Source: Nymphaea colorata (Eukaryota; Streptophyta; Magnoliopsida; Nymphaeales; Nymphaeaceae). From it: a DNA stretch of 64,000 bases. This document shows, one piece after another, positions 25,330 to 35,775 of this stretch. The translations under genes and the position numbers were made by a program. Below the pieces are notes generated by a model. That model was given only the letters and a program-made list of their open reading frames with translations. It ran no database searches and had not been told where the DNA came from. Within the stretch, counting starts at the first letter, position 1; each line of letters opens with the position of its first letter. Location: positions 11,109,503 through 11,173,502 of the forward strand of contig NC_045143.1 in assembly GCF_008831285.2 (NCBI RefSeq), read 5' to 3'.

Positions 25330-26145
25330 AGTTATACAAATGCAAGGTTGTCTCAGGGGCTTGAATCCTTATATAGTAATGGAAACTTAAATTAATTAAA
25401 GGACTTGGTGGACTTATCTTGAGCCAAGCTCCTTTTTTTATTAATCCAATTAAAATTTTTGCCACCCATAACCTTCAAGGCAATATTCTCTGTAAATTTT
25501 TACTTGGCATGTGTTAATCCTGGATTCATGTTTACATAATTGTTTTTCTCACAAAAAGCAGCTCGATGTTCTACACTCATAAAAGTAAACTTAATGAAGT
25601 TTACTACTCCTTTCTGCCTAAAGGCACATAAACTCATTAACAATAATTTTCAACCTTCAAACAAATACAAATAGCATGCACTTTTTTCATCAGGAATGAT
25701 TTTTCAATGATGTGCTTAATTTGCATGCTTAATATTGATTTATTAACCATTGAATCTTGCCATGTGGAATCTCCATCGCATTAGGCTGGTTTTCATCAAT
25801 ACATTTAAGTGACGTCATATTGTCGTCAATCCTTTGTCTTATAAAACTGCGTCTTAGACTTGTATGTCTACACCTTCCATTATACTTTAAATTTCATGTA
25901 TTGCATATTATATATTGATTGTCACAAAATACAGAGATTGCATGAACAAGTTTTTCTTCCCATGGAATTCTTAATCCACTCAACTTCTCTAAAGGCTGAT
26001 GCCAAAGAAATAAACTTTGATTCTTAAGTTAGACCATTGCCTTCTATTTTCTCCTGGAATTATTAATCCACTCAACTTCTCTACAAGTTGATGCCAAAGC
26101 AATAAACTTCGATTCTTAAGTTAGCCCATTGCCTTCTATCTTGCA
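25330..26145 (-). pseudogene. Ty1/copia RNase H remnant with internal tandem duplication
   Basis: On the - strand, 26145 to 25740 translates in pieces to the end of a copia polyprotein. A segment ending FIALASTCREVEWI corresponds to the RNase H 'IALASx..EVEWL' motif. CDNQ then follows, then RHIRLRRSFIRQ (compare the usual RHI(R/D)xRxHxxR), then a decayed C-terminus. The segment with the ALAS...EVEW motif is present twice in direct order (about 26050-26140 and 25965-26045, period near 86 bp), with both copies preceded by AACTTAAGAATC on -. Stops and frameshifts interrupt every frame. The upstream reverse transcriptase and integrase are absent. The lower part (25330-25740) may be 3' untranslated or LTR sequence. 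Confidence 0.6.
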
Positions 26146-26342
26146 AGTTATCAAGCACAATGAGGTGAACACAAACCTAGTTTTCTTTTTTTTTTTAAGT
26201 AAATAGAGTATGCACAGGCTAATTAGTTTTAATGTGCGAGAAAGAGCACGAGAGAGCAAGCACCATAAATGGCATGCGCTGGAATTGTTGAGATGGTGAG
26301 ATGGAGGGGAAGAGTTGGGGAGAGTGTGTGAAAAAAAAAAAA

Positions 26343-26660
26343 AGCCTAGGCATCTCGGCTCGGCTCGGCTCGGCTCGGCCTGGCCCGATAAGTCCATAGC
26401 TTTGGGCCAGCTTGACATCCAAATGCCGGGCTCGAGCTCGGCTTCACTCGGAACCCGAGTACGAGCTCAACCCGGTTCCATTAAATTTAAAAATATATTT
26501 TTTAATATAAATATAATTAATTATAATAAAATATTATATATATATATATAAATTAATAAAAATTTAAAAATAAATTATGAAACTGAAATCAAGTTTATGG
26601 GGCCCACCAAAGCCGGCCCAACAATGAGTCCGGCCGGCCCGGGTATATCGTCCAATCTCT
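26343..26660. mobile_element. GC-armed, AT-cored element (family B)
   Basis: The left arm contains five tandem CGGCT words (CTCGGCTCGGCTCGGCTCGG) and GGCCTGGCCCGATAAG. The core at about 26485-26580 is almost pure A/T. The right arm is AAGCCGGCCCAACA...GGCCGGCCCGGG. It has the same organisation as at 22265, 27465 and 28225. Confidence 0.5.
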
Positions 26661-27400
26661 GTCCACTGACAAACATGATCCATGGTTTCATCAAACGTGG
26701 GATTTCAAAACCTCAGATTTGAAATCCTCAATCCACGCATCTCAGATCCGAGATCGGACACTCCCCCTTGAGATCAACAAGGAAAATTCTCCCGGGAAAC
26801 ACCCGTGCATAGTTACACCCGTGCTTCTTTCCTTTTCCTCCTCCTCTTCTTCTCCACTTGTTACTGCGCTTCGACTCCAGTTGAGCGAAACTGCGTGAAG
26901 ATAAAAAGAGGTTCATGCGAGGAAAGTTGCACGAAGAAACATCTCTCCTCGAGTCTCTTCCATCTCAATGGGAGGCGAACAAGGGCAGAGAAACCCTCAT
27001 TGAGGGCTTTAGAGAATCCCTTGTCAAGGGTTCTGAAACCCTCGTCGAGTTCAGACGAAGAGGGTTTCAAAGAAACCCATCTTCTCGAGGCTTCGAAGAA
27101 ACCTTCAAAACCCGCATTCTCGGGTTTCAGAGAAACCCTGAGAGAGATGAAGACTTACCATCGTCCACCGCCGCCGTGGCTTTCTTCTCTCGTCCACTGC
27201 CATGGCCGTGACAGAAAGAGAGAGCACGCACTTCGATGGCATCGATCGAGGTTTTTAGAAACATCGGTTTTTAAAATTCGACGATGCTCCTTGGATTTTA
27301 AATCAGCAGATTTAAGATTCCAAGCTACCAAACACTACCTTCAATTTATATGTTCTCATATAAAGAGATTAAAAAAATTAACACAAAAATAGTAATTTAT
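26661..27400. repeat. Palindrome-rich segment with GGGTTTC/GAAACCC hairpin repeats
   Basis: Between about 26985 and 27140 the words GAAACCCTC, GAGGGCTTT, AAGGGTTCTGAAACCC, GAGGGTTTCAAAGAAACCC and CGGGTTTCAGAGAAACCC follow each other, so several small hairpins can form in series. The left flank (26680-26760) has GGTTTCATCAAACGTGGGATT and AGATCCGAGATC, resembling the MITE at 14480. A 195-codon frame (26805-27392, +) starts with a hydrophobic, signal-like stretch (FLFLLLFFSTCYCAS) but then runs through the hairpin repeats, and two other frames are open over the same bases. I regard it as repeat-derived until expression is shown. Confidence 0.4.
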
Positions 27401-27464
27401 ATTTTCCAAAGTTAATTGAAAGTAGATTAACGAAGATGCCAAAAGGGTTTTTTCTAAGTGTGGG

Positions 27465-27730
27465 AATGAAACCGGTCCAACACCCCAAACCCAGGCTCGG
27501 GTTCGGCCGACACTTAAAATTTGTGCTCAAGTTTGGCTTGGGTCAGGTCGATTAAAATAAAAAATATATTTTTAATATAAAATAATATATAAATATAATT
27601 AATCATAATAAATTTTTATAATTATATATAAAAATCAATAAAATATATATTAAAAAAATATTATCCAGCCCATCACGTCCGGTGCCTTTTTTTTCAGGTC
27701 CAAGTCTAGCATAGTCGACCCAACACTTAG
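27465..27730. mobile_element. GC-armed, AT-cored element (family B)
   Basis: The left arm is CCCAAACCCAGGCTCGGGTTCGG. The AT-only core is at about 27555-27655 (TTAATATAAAATAATATATAA). The right arm is CCAGCCCATCACGTCC...GGTCCAAGTCTAGC. The core is the reverse complement of the core at 28345-28450, so the two copies lie in opposite orientation. Confidence 0.5.
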
Positions 27731-28224
27731 CCTTAATTTTTTCCAGAGAAATAAAGACTGCATGAGAGGGTCATAGGTTCAAGTTAGATTAGAAATAATG
27801 AAAAAAGACATGTTCCTAAGTAGAGCTCCACAAGCTTTTGTATTTTATTGCCTACTTTTCTTTGCCTTTTTCTATGCTTCTACTATCATGGTTATAACTG
27901 GCTGAATTGCCTTCGATCGTGGGATAGTTATGTTGAATTTTTTTTTTTTTGTTTCTCTTTCTCTATAAAATTTGACATTTATTATTATTAACTTTTAGGG
28001 TTTTTAGTTCAATGGTCCTTCTTTATTAACTTGGTCAAGCTACTTTGTTTTGCTAGGAAACTTGTCTTTCTCAATGCCTACGACATGTTTATCATGTTTC
28101 CTATGATTTTCACGATTTGCCTCGTAAGAAAATCTGAAAAGCAACTTGAAGGATAATTTAATTATTGGACTTCAATCTTAAGATAAATGCTTTTATAAAT
28201 ACAGCTAACAAAGGAATGTTCTTG

Positions 28225-28545
28225 TAATAAGGTTGGGTGTCGGGCTGGGTACTCAGTACCAAGCTCGACTTAGGCTCCATCTCAGGCCCAAAAAAGAGGA
28301 CATCGGGCTGGTCCGATATCAGGCTGGCTCGAGTGGGTCCGATTATATTTTTTAACATATATTTTATTAATTTTTATATATAATTATAATATTTTATTAT
28401 GATTAATTATATTTATATATTATTTTATATTAAAAATATATATTTTAAATTTAATCGAACTGAGCTCGGGTTTTAAGTGTCAGGCTGTGCCGGAGCTTGG
28501 GTTTCGGGTGTCGGGTCGGGCTGGTCCAATGGCTAGGCTTATATT
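28225..28545. mobile_element. GC-armed, AT-cored element (family B)
   Basis: The left arm is GTTGGGTGTCGGGCTGGGTAC, the core is AT-only (about 28342-28450), and the right arm is GAGCTCGGGTTTTAAGTGTC...GTCGGGTCGGGCTGG. Together with the copy 500 bp upstream it forms a large imperfect inverted pair. Confidence 0.5.
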
Positions 28546-29455
28546 GTAAGGCTCCTCACTCTGCCCCACCCCTTTTGTTTCCCTTTTGCCCTTGCCAGGA
28601 GGGTCTAGGGCTGTGTAGCGTCTACTTACACAAAGGGTCAATGCTCATGCCAATGAAACGACAGACAGGGCTCGGGCCCGAGCCAATGTGTCGAACCCCT
28701 TGGGATTAACTTAGACAAATGCTACTCAATGTGGTGAATCCTTTCTTGAAAATAAATCAGCCAACTTTAGACCAAAACAAAAATATTGGGACCTGCCAAG
28801 TAATTAAAAACAATAAAAGAGCGAAAGTATAACAATAACAAATGCAACGTTTACATAAATAAATAGATACTACTGTACTTGTGAGGGTCCGATAGCTTAT
28901 ATTTTAGTGAATTTGGCCGTGCAATCTCAAGCTGGTACTGTACATGTTTTCCCTTTTGTGGTTTTAATACGATGATGGATATAATTCATCCTCACTACTC
29001 TTTGTAGACACAGTGGCCAAACGAGGTTAGCTATTCACTAGATTTCTAGCTACCACATTCTGGTAAGATTAGACATTCTGGTAAGATTAGACAGATGGGG
29101 ATCTCTATGGTGTCGTAGGCTGATGTTACTGGATGGTTAATTAAAAATTAAAAATTTATCATGAAAAAACAGTTACAATTTGTGATGCAGTAATAGATCA
29201 TAATGTTTTTACTAGTGATTTATGGTTTTTGGCAAGTGAATTTAATTTTTAACCATCTGACAACATCTACACAATCGCATGGTGTAATAAATGATTGTCC
29301 TCAACTTTTTAACTGTAAGGCCTTAAGTCAAAAGAGTACTCTCATGACACATGTCATCTTCACCCCATAATGCAGTTACAGAATTAGATCTCCATTGGCC
29401 GAGTTAGAAGTTTCTGACTTACAGATAGACCCTTTAAAAAGTAAATGGCTGCAAG
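28546..29455. other. Intergenic, nothing recognised
   Basis: A small duplication (ACATTCTGGTAAGATTAGACA) lies at about 29054-29092. No gene is seen. Confidence 0.45.
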
Positions 29456-29624
29456 CAGGGCGGAACCAAAAAATTTTTATAAGGCGTGCCGAATTAAAGT
29501 TTCTAAATTTTGACTAGATCGAAACATCATTTTTCAAAATTTTTAAATAAAAGGAGTGAATTTTTTTAAAAAAAATTAAGGTGGGGCCAAGGCCCAAACA
29601 GGCCCCACCTTGGCTCCACCCCGG
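29456..29624. mobile_element. hAT-like MITE (family A)
   Basis: It begins CAGGGCGGAACC and ends TGGCTCCACCCCGG. The interior GCCGAATTAAAGTTTCTAAA, GAAACATCATTTTTCAAAAT and GGTGGGGCCAAGGCCCA identifies the family. Target duplication unclear. Confidence 0.6.
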
Positions 29625-31397
29625 CACCAATATATAAATAAAATATATGAATAAACAAATGACTATATGGCACTAATGTGTAAATAAATGCAGATATATT
29701 GGGGCAATTTATTCATGCAAGCCCCCATGTGCCTCCGCCACGGCAGATCTCGCTCGGAGTCCGTTAATTAAGACATTTTTATCATTGAAAAGCAATTCAC
29801 TAAGTGTACTTAATTCATTTTTTGTTCCCCTTTTGCATTAGTAGAAAAGGGAGGCATCAATGCTAGCTCAGGGCATCCACTAATGGAATTGAGGACATGG
29901 TGAGTACACCTATCCTGATCTCAAAACAGGCAACATATCACCTCTCTATTATTGTCTTGGATTTAGTTTCCTGCAACATATCACATGCCCTTCCTTGCCA
30001 ACTTGACCATCCCTTGTCCCTTCTTGTTTTTTTTTTTTCTTTTTTTTTTCTTTTTGCCATTTCAAAGCAAAAGGTTTTTGGCTGCATACCCCTCAATTTG
30101 GTCACCTCTTATTCATCTTATAAGCATACAATCCGAGTATCTGATAGGTAATTTTAACTTATAAAGTACACCAATAACTTAAAAAAGAAAAAAAAATTGC
30201 ATCAAGGGGCATAGCACAACCAAACAGCAAGGCACGTTACACTCAAAGGCCTTGAGAATTGAATTTTATGGTTGTCGCCATGCATGGCTCTAGTGTGTTA
30301 TTTTTTTAGACTAAAATAGTAGTAAATACACAATCAGAGTTGAAGGATGTATCGTATGTCCACTCAGGCCTCAAAGCAAGTCAAAACATTGGAAGTATAC
30401 TGGTACAACTTTATGGGTTTTACACCTCATGCCGTTTTCTCCAAGTAAACATTAAAAAAAAAAATCAAATGAACTTCTTGAAGCCTTTTAACTTAGAAAT
30501 GAAAATAAATAGTGTTAGAGTTAAGTTTTTGTACTGTTCCTGTATTCAGATAGTGTATTTATCATAAAATCAGCAAGAACAATTGGCTTGTTAAAGAGAG
30601 AGAGCCGATAAAATGAGAATCAATACCAAAATTTGAGGACAAGAAGTCCCCCAATTACAATAACAAATGCAAAACATAAGCAAAAAGACGAAATATACAA
30701 AATAATGTACAACAAAACAAAATAAGAGAGGTGAAGAGAGAATGGGGAGACGAAGCAGTGTAATCACCAAGTCGCAGACGAAGGACGACGTCGTAGAGAG
30801 AGAGAAATGTAGAAATAGATGAAGGGTAATATAGATGGTTTTATGTTTTTAAATCAGTTTATAAAAAATAGCGAGAAGGTTTGGTTTATACTGTTCTATT
30901 TAAAAAACAAAAAGAAAAGCACCGGTGGAGCGGTTAAGGGCTAATGGAAGATGAGTTTATGCGTGGGGCCCAGTATCCTACGTCTAATTTCAAAATGGAA
31001 CTACTTTTCTAAAAAAACAAAAATATAAGCACGTGCTCCATGACAGCTTTAAATACAAATTAACCTCGATTTTGAAAAGAGACGCCTCTTTTTTGAAGAT
31101 TTTGAAAACTGTCCACCAAGTTTTTGAAAACGGTACTTGTTTGATGTGGAAAAAAAGATGTGAATACTGTTTGTTTTAATTTATTGGCTTGCACAAAGCA
31201 ATTAAGGGGACGGACAAGACCAGCGGTTGCTGCATACTTCTTTTCAAACACTAACTTGTTCATCTTCAAAATATATGGGCACATAGCATAATTAGTTGGA
31301 TTAAAGGTTGATAAAAGTTTGGTAGTTTGTTTAATAACTGTAGACACTAATCCTTTAGTAGATGTGCAACATTTTAGTTGATAGGTGTACATCCCTT
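29625..31397. other. Intergenic, nothing recognised
   Basis: T-rich tract at about 30026-30055. Several short open frames, none resembling a known protein. Confidence 0.45.
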
Positions 31398-31558
31398 CGA
31401 GTTAAAGTTTGTAAATTTTGACACGGATTGAAATATCATTTTTCAAATTTTTTTTATATAAAACAAGTAAAATTTTCTAAAATTTACATGTAAATTTTTT
31501 TTAAAAAAATAAGATAGGGCCAAGGCCCATACGGCCCCCCCCTTTGGCTCCACCCCTG
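31398..31558. mobile_element. hAT-like MITE (family A), left end missing
   Basis: It starts inside the element at GAGTTAAAGTTTGTAAATTTTGAC, continues with ATATCATTTTTCAAATTTTTTTTATATAAAAC-type sequence and ends GGCTCCACCCCTG. Confidence 0.6.
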
Positions 31559-32439
31559 GGATGAAGAGCTTCAGCATTCTCGATATTTCCTCCCCCAAAA
31601 AAACTCCTTGGGAAAAAAAAATATTTTTCCTAATCATGCCCCTATAACAATACTGTTAAAATTTATATAATAAATTTAAGAAACATAAATTTTGGTTCCA
31701 AATTAAACTGAAAAAAAAGCATAATGAAAAGGAAAACTCAAACAATTTGAAATTTGCAACTGTACTTGTCTTGCTCAAACTTAGCGACCAGAATGGCATG
31801 AACATGAAAGATTAGGTATTCAAATGGATCAAATCCAAAATGCATATATAAAAATAAGAGTTTAGATATGGTAGACAAGTTGGGATTATGCAGATTCCTG
31901 CTTTGTCTTTATGTGTATCATGCTTTGGCCCTTCTTCGGACAGCTTCCTTCCGCTTCCGCTCACGCCTAGCAACCGATATGTTAAATATTAAACTCGCGA
32001 ACCTTTTCAACCTAAAGGTCTTTAACTGTGACGCTGTAATGAAGCTCTTGTTCGCGAAAAAGAGAAAAAAAGTTGATGGGCAACGTAACTTTGCGGTCAT
32101 AAACGAACCAATAGTCGTCGGACACACGTCTCAAATTGAGATATGAAGGAACATAATTGCTTGGCTTCTGTCATGGAAAATTAAACCTTTATGTGATGCA
32201 CATGGATGGGCTTTGCCTTTTTTGTGAACAAAAAACTGCGTCCATTGTGCCAAACATGTGTAAAGCGCCAAAGGTGACACAGGCACTCGTCATGGCTTTC
32301 ATTACATTATTGCTTCATTATTCACAGTTGCTTTCTAAACGAAGCGACTAAGAAAATTTTATGCACCACCTGCTTTGGGAACTGGAAATAGTAAAGGAAT
32401 TACATGGAAAGAAAAAAGAAATTTTTTTATACAACACAC

Positions 32440-32616
32440 GCCATAAATTTTTTATGATTGGGGTTGAATTAAAGTTTTTAAATTTTAATTAGGGTTAAAA
32501 TATTATTTTTTAAAATTATTATATAAAACAAATAGATTTTTTTTAAATTTACATGTAAATTAAAAAAAAAATTGAGATAGGGCCAAGGCACAAACGAGCC
32601 CTACCTTGGTTCCTAG
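32440..32616. mobile_element. hAT-like MITE (family A), diverged
   Basis: GGGGTTGAATTAAAGTTTTTAA, AATATTATTTTTTAAAATT, ACATGTAAATT and GATAGGGCCAAGGCACAAAC follow in the family order. Both terminal CAGGGGCGG motifs have decayed. Confidence 0.5.
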
Positions 32617-32689
32617 GTAATGCGCTTCCGTAACAAAGATGCACTCCCTTCTAGAAGGCTGAATCGTAGTTTTGATTTCTAAAGGCACT

Positions 32690-32990
32690 AAGTCCTTGGC
32701 ATGAAGTGAATCAAATCATATTTGGATCTAGAAAATGATATCCGGTTTGGATTTGGATTTAAGTAAATATCTCACCAAATTCTAATCCCATTTCGAATTG
32801 AATATGATTTTAAATAAATAACCTATATCCAACATTTTGAAAGCTATATGTGGTCTGGATTTGGTTTAAATATCAGATTCTGATGTTAATCTTAAAATCG
32901 GATTTGGATTCAAATATGGTGTAGATTTTTCTTTATTTATATTTGAATCTCAATATTGCACATCTCAGATCATATGACATCTTAGGTGAT
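32690..32990. repeat. TTTGGATTTGGAT-type degenerate repeat
   Basis: Recurrent variants of GGTTTGGATTTGGATTTAAG and ATATCCAACATT in both orientations. Similar to 22900-23030. Non-coding. Confidence 0.4.
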
Positions 32991-33689
32991 CAGATCCTCC
33001 GTTGTAGAGTCATTATAAATTTAGAAATGGAGATTCAAAAATGATTTTACTTTTAAAATTCTCCGTTATCCAAAGAAATAAAAGATGGAAAATGCCATAA
33101 ATGCTGGTTCTTGATAAAAAGAATATATAACAAAATTAACTAAAAATGTGTCGTAAACATGAACTGCTGCTATCAACATCTCTATCATGCAACCAATTAG
33201 CCATGGTCCCTGTGATACGTCTCTCTTTCGCAAATGCTATTCTATCGTGGGACTTCCGTTGACAAGACAAATAATCTCACTATCTCAGGAGTGTAAGCAC
33301 ACCGCAAATACTTACAATTTTAAAAGTTCTTAATAAAAGTTAATGGGAAGCGCATTTTTTCATTTTTCAAATATCAACAAAATGTGTTTCAATGAACTAA
33401 GTAATTAAAAATATATGTACAGAGTTTGCATCTTAATAATATTACTTACCATCTCTGCTTATGAAAAAAAAAAGTAGACAAGGAGAAAGGAAAAAGTGTT
33501 TGGGGAGACATCAGAGAGAGAAGTTCTTTTACTTTTCCTTTATCTTTGGGTTGAAAATTGTTTGGGACTTGAATGGAGCAAAAAAAAAAAATAGTGACAC
33601 TTATCTCAAAGTGAAACTAAATTATGCTTAATCTTGTTTAAGCTAGATTTAAAAATCTAATCTTATTTAGGGACTGATTTTTACACTTT

Positions 33690-33697
33690 TTTTTGCT

Positions 33698-33732
<35 letters not shown>

Positions 33733-33760
33733 AGAGAGAGAAAAAAAAATCAATACTTTA
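33690..33760. repeat. (TA)n and (GA)n microsatellite
   Basis: A TA run at about 33701-33731, followed by AGAGAGAGAG and an A-run. Confidence 0.9.
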
Positions 33761-33820
33761 TTATTATGGACCATTTGCAATTTATGTAATCTTAGGTGCC
33801 CTCCTTACAATACAAGTACA

Positions 33821-33983
33821 CAGTGGGTCTTGGCCCCACTTCAATTTTTTTTTAATTTATATATAAATTTAAGAAATTTTTATTTGTTTTATATAAAATT
33901 TTTAACAAATGATATTTCAACTCTCTTCAAAATTTAAAAACTTTAATTGACCTTGCCAGGAAAATTTTTTGACTTTGCCCCTG
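33821..33983. mobile_element. hAT-like MITE (family A) with 8-bp target duplication
   Basis: It starts CAGTGGGTCTTGGCCCCAC and ends GACTTTGCCCCTG. The flanks CAAGTACA (33813-33820) and TAAGTACA (33984-33991) agree at seven of eight positions. The interior matches the family core (TTATATATAAATTTAAGAAA, CAAATGATATTTCAA). Confidence 0.7.
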
Positions 33984-34823
33984 TAAGTACATCCAAATTA
34001 AGTTTCATTAGAGATCATGATCTCAGCAAAATTTCAATTAGGAAGAGGTTGATGTGAAAGTCATCCCTCCTTTCTTGCCCTTAAGGTCTCGTTTGCTTAG
34101 AAACCCTGGTGATAATTGTACACATTTCAAATAGAACTTTGCATATTTGACTTTTGCATTATAAAAAAAAAAAAAAATTGACGACCAAAACTCTCACCGG
34201 CCCACCAGCTCGAGACCTTTGCTTACCGTCGACATTTGATAAGAAATGCGTCAAACTTTTGTCAAATTTGCTTTCATAACGTAAAGGTGGCAAATTAAGA
34301 AAGTTGTAAGAAATTGACAGATGACCCCCCGCTTTCTAAATTTTGTAAAAAGCCAGCGCTTAAATGTTTTGAAAAATATAAGTTGTGTCATTTGAAAAAT
34401 GTCTAGCTCTGCGAAATTGAAAATGGGAAGTAAAACGAAGTTACATGGAAAGCTGCCACTTTGCACTCTGATTTATGGCGCGGTGATGGAAAAGCATACG
34501 TCATGGAGGTTGTGGTTTGTTAGGTGAGACTGGACCCAAAACAAAAGAGATGATTATGAAACAGTGGCCTGTAATGAGAGGAATAGAAAACCACCAACAT
34601 GTACCTCCATTTGGTTGATCCAAAACTGTTAATGTGCATGAAATAATAAAAATGTGCTTGGGTTTTGAAAGTCCTTTTTACTGTTCATCACATCTTTTTA
34701 ATATTCATTTAAGAACTTGAGCCCATACTTTAAGGTTTTGGCTTGTTTGGGATCTGAATGGACTTATGGTATACCTTTTAACTTGAATATGGTACTTACC
34801 AATGTTTTGAAGCACAATACATG

Positions 34824-34943
34824 GAAACATAACATCAGCATCAATTCAAACATAAAATACATCGAAACATAACACCTGCATCAATTCAAACATAAAACAC
34901 ATCGAAACATAACACCCACATCAATTCAAACATTGAAACGGTT
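34824..34943. repeat. Tandem repeat, 40 bp x 3
   Basis: GAAACATAACA begins each unit at 34824, 34864 and 34904, followed by (C/T)C(A/T)GCATCAATTCAAACAT and a similar tail. The third unit is the most diverged. It lies about 0.85-0.95 kb upstream of the H+-ATPase start codon. Confidence 0.85.
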
Positions 34944-35399
34944 AAAAGTGAACCGCTTTGCTGCCCAATTGCACTATGCTCTTTTGTGATTTAAATTTAG
35001 TGGAAGATGCTGGAATGAAAATTATAGAAACACGAAGAAGAAATGCTGTTGTCTTTTGTAAAAGAAAATAGGCGCAACTTCGCAAGACTAGAGTCCCTGT
35101 AGCAGTTGGTGCAAACAGGAAAGCAGATGAGATGTGTGGCGCACAGCAAGCAGCGAGGCGATGGACAGGCAGAAAATTTAGGAGGAGGCAACTGCTGTTG
35201 ATGGGACAAAAGCCAATCACGAACTCTTCGGCCTTTTCTTCGCCCAAGTCAAAAGCGAAAATACTTTTTTAAGCTTTAACGTATTTGTTTTATCAAGAAA
35301 TTTAGGGAACAACCGTCTGTCGGTAAAGGGAAAGGCTGGCTGCCCTTGGCAAAGTTGGAGAGTGAGAAGGAAAGATTGAGGACTAAGAGGGACAGTGAC

Positions 35400-35775
35400 A
35401 CTGAAGTGAGAGAGTGAAAGAAGGAAAAGAAAAATTAATTCAATTGTTTTTTTCCCACACAGCCCACGTTTGCTGTTCTTGTACCTGCAAGGACATGTTG
35501 TGTCCCCGTCCATAAAGTATCCATCTCGGGAATCACCGTTATCTCTCTCTTCTCCCCCCCCCCCTCTCTATCTGTTGCAGTTCTGCTTTACCCTGATCCT
35601 GGAAATTGGTTGTCAAAGGTTCTCTGCTTTCGAGTCCGTCACTCACATTTTTTCACATATTTCATGGGTTTTTGAGGAGAAGGAATTTGTGGGCAGTCTT
35701 AGATTTGAGGCGTTACGAAGTGGGTCTTTTCATTTCTTTGTGTTTTTGGTGATTTCTCAGGGATTCTTAGTCATA
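35400..35775 (+). promoter_or_regulatory. 5' leader region of the H+-ATPase gene with short uORFs
   Basis: A pyrimidine-rich tract (CTCTCTCTTCTCC followed by C-runs, about 35545-35575) is typical of plant core promoters or leaders. I see no unambiguous TATA box and cannot place the transcription start. Two short upstream ORFs precede the main ATG: 35495-35515 (six codons, Met-Leu-Cys-Pro-Arg-Pro) and 35664-35675 (three codons, Met-Gly-Phe), the latter 100 nt before the start codon. Both are out of frame with the pump. The main frame is open upstream to about 35470 but contains no earlier ATG. If the leader includes these uORFs, reinitiation control is plausible, as shown for some tobacco H+-ATPase mRNAs. 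Confidence 0.5.

Noticed and set aside
35470-35775. Upstream in-frame start for the H+-ATPase
   Set aside because: The frame is open but has no ATG before 35776, and [10 protein letters not shown] at 35776 is the normal start of this subfamily.
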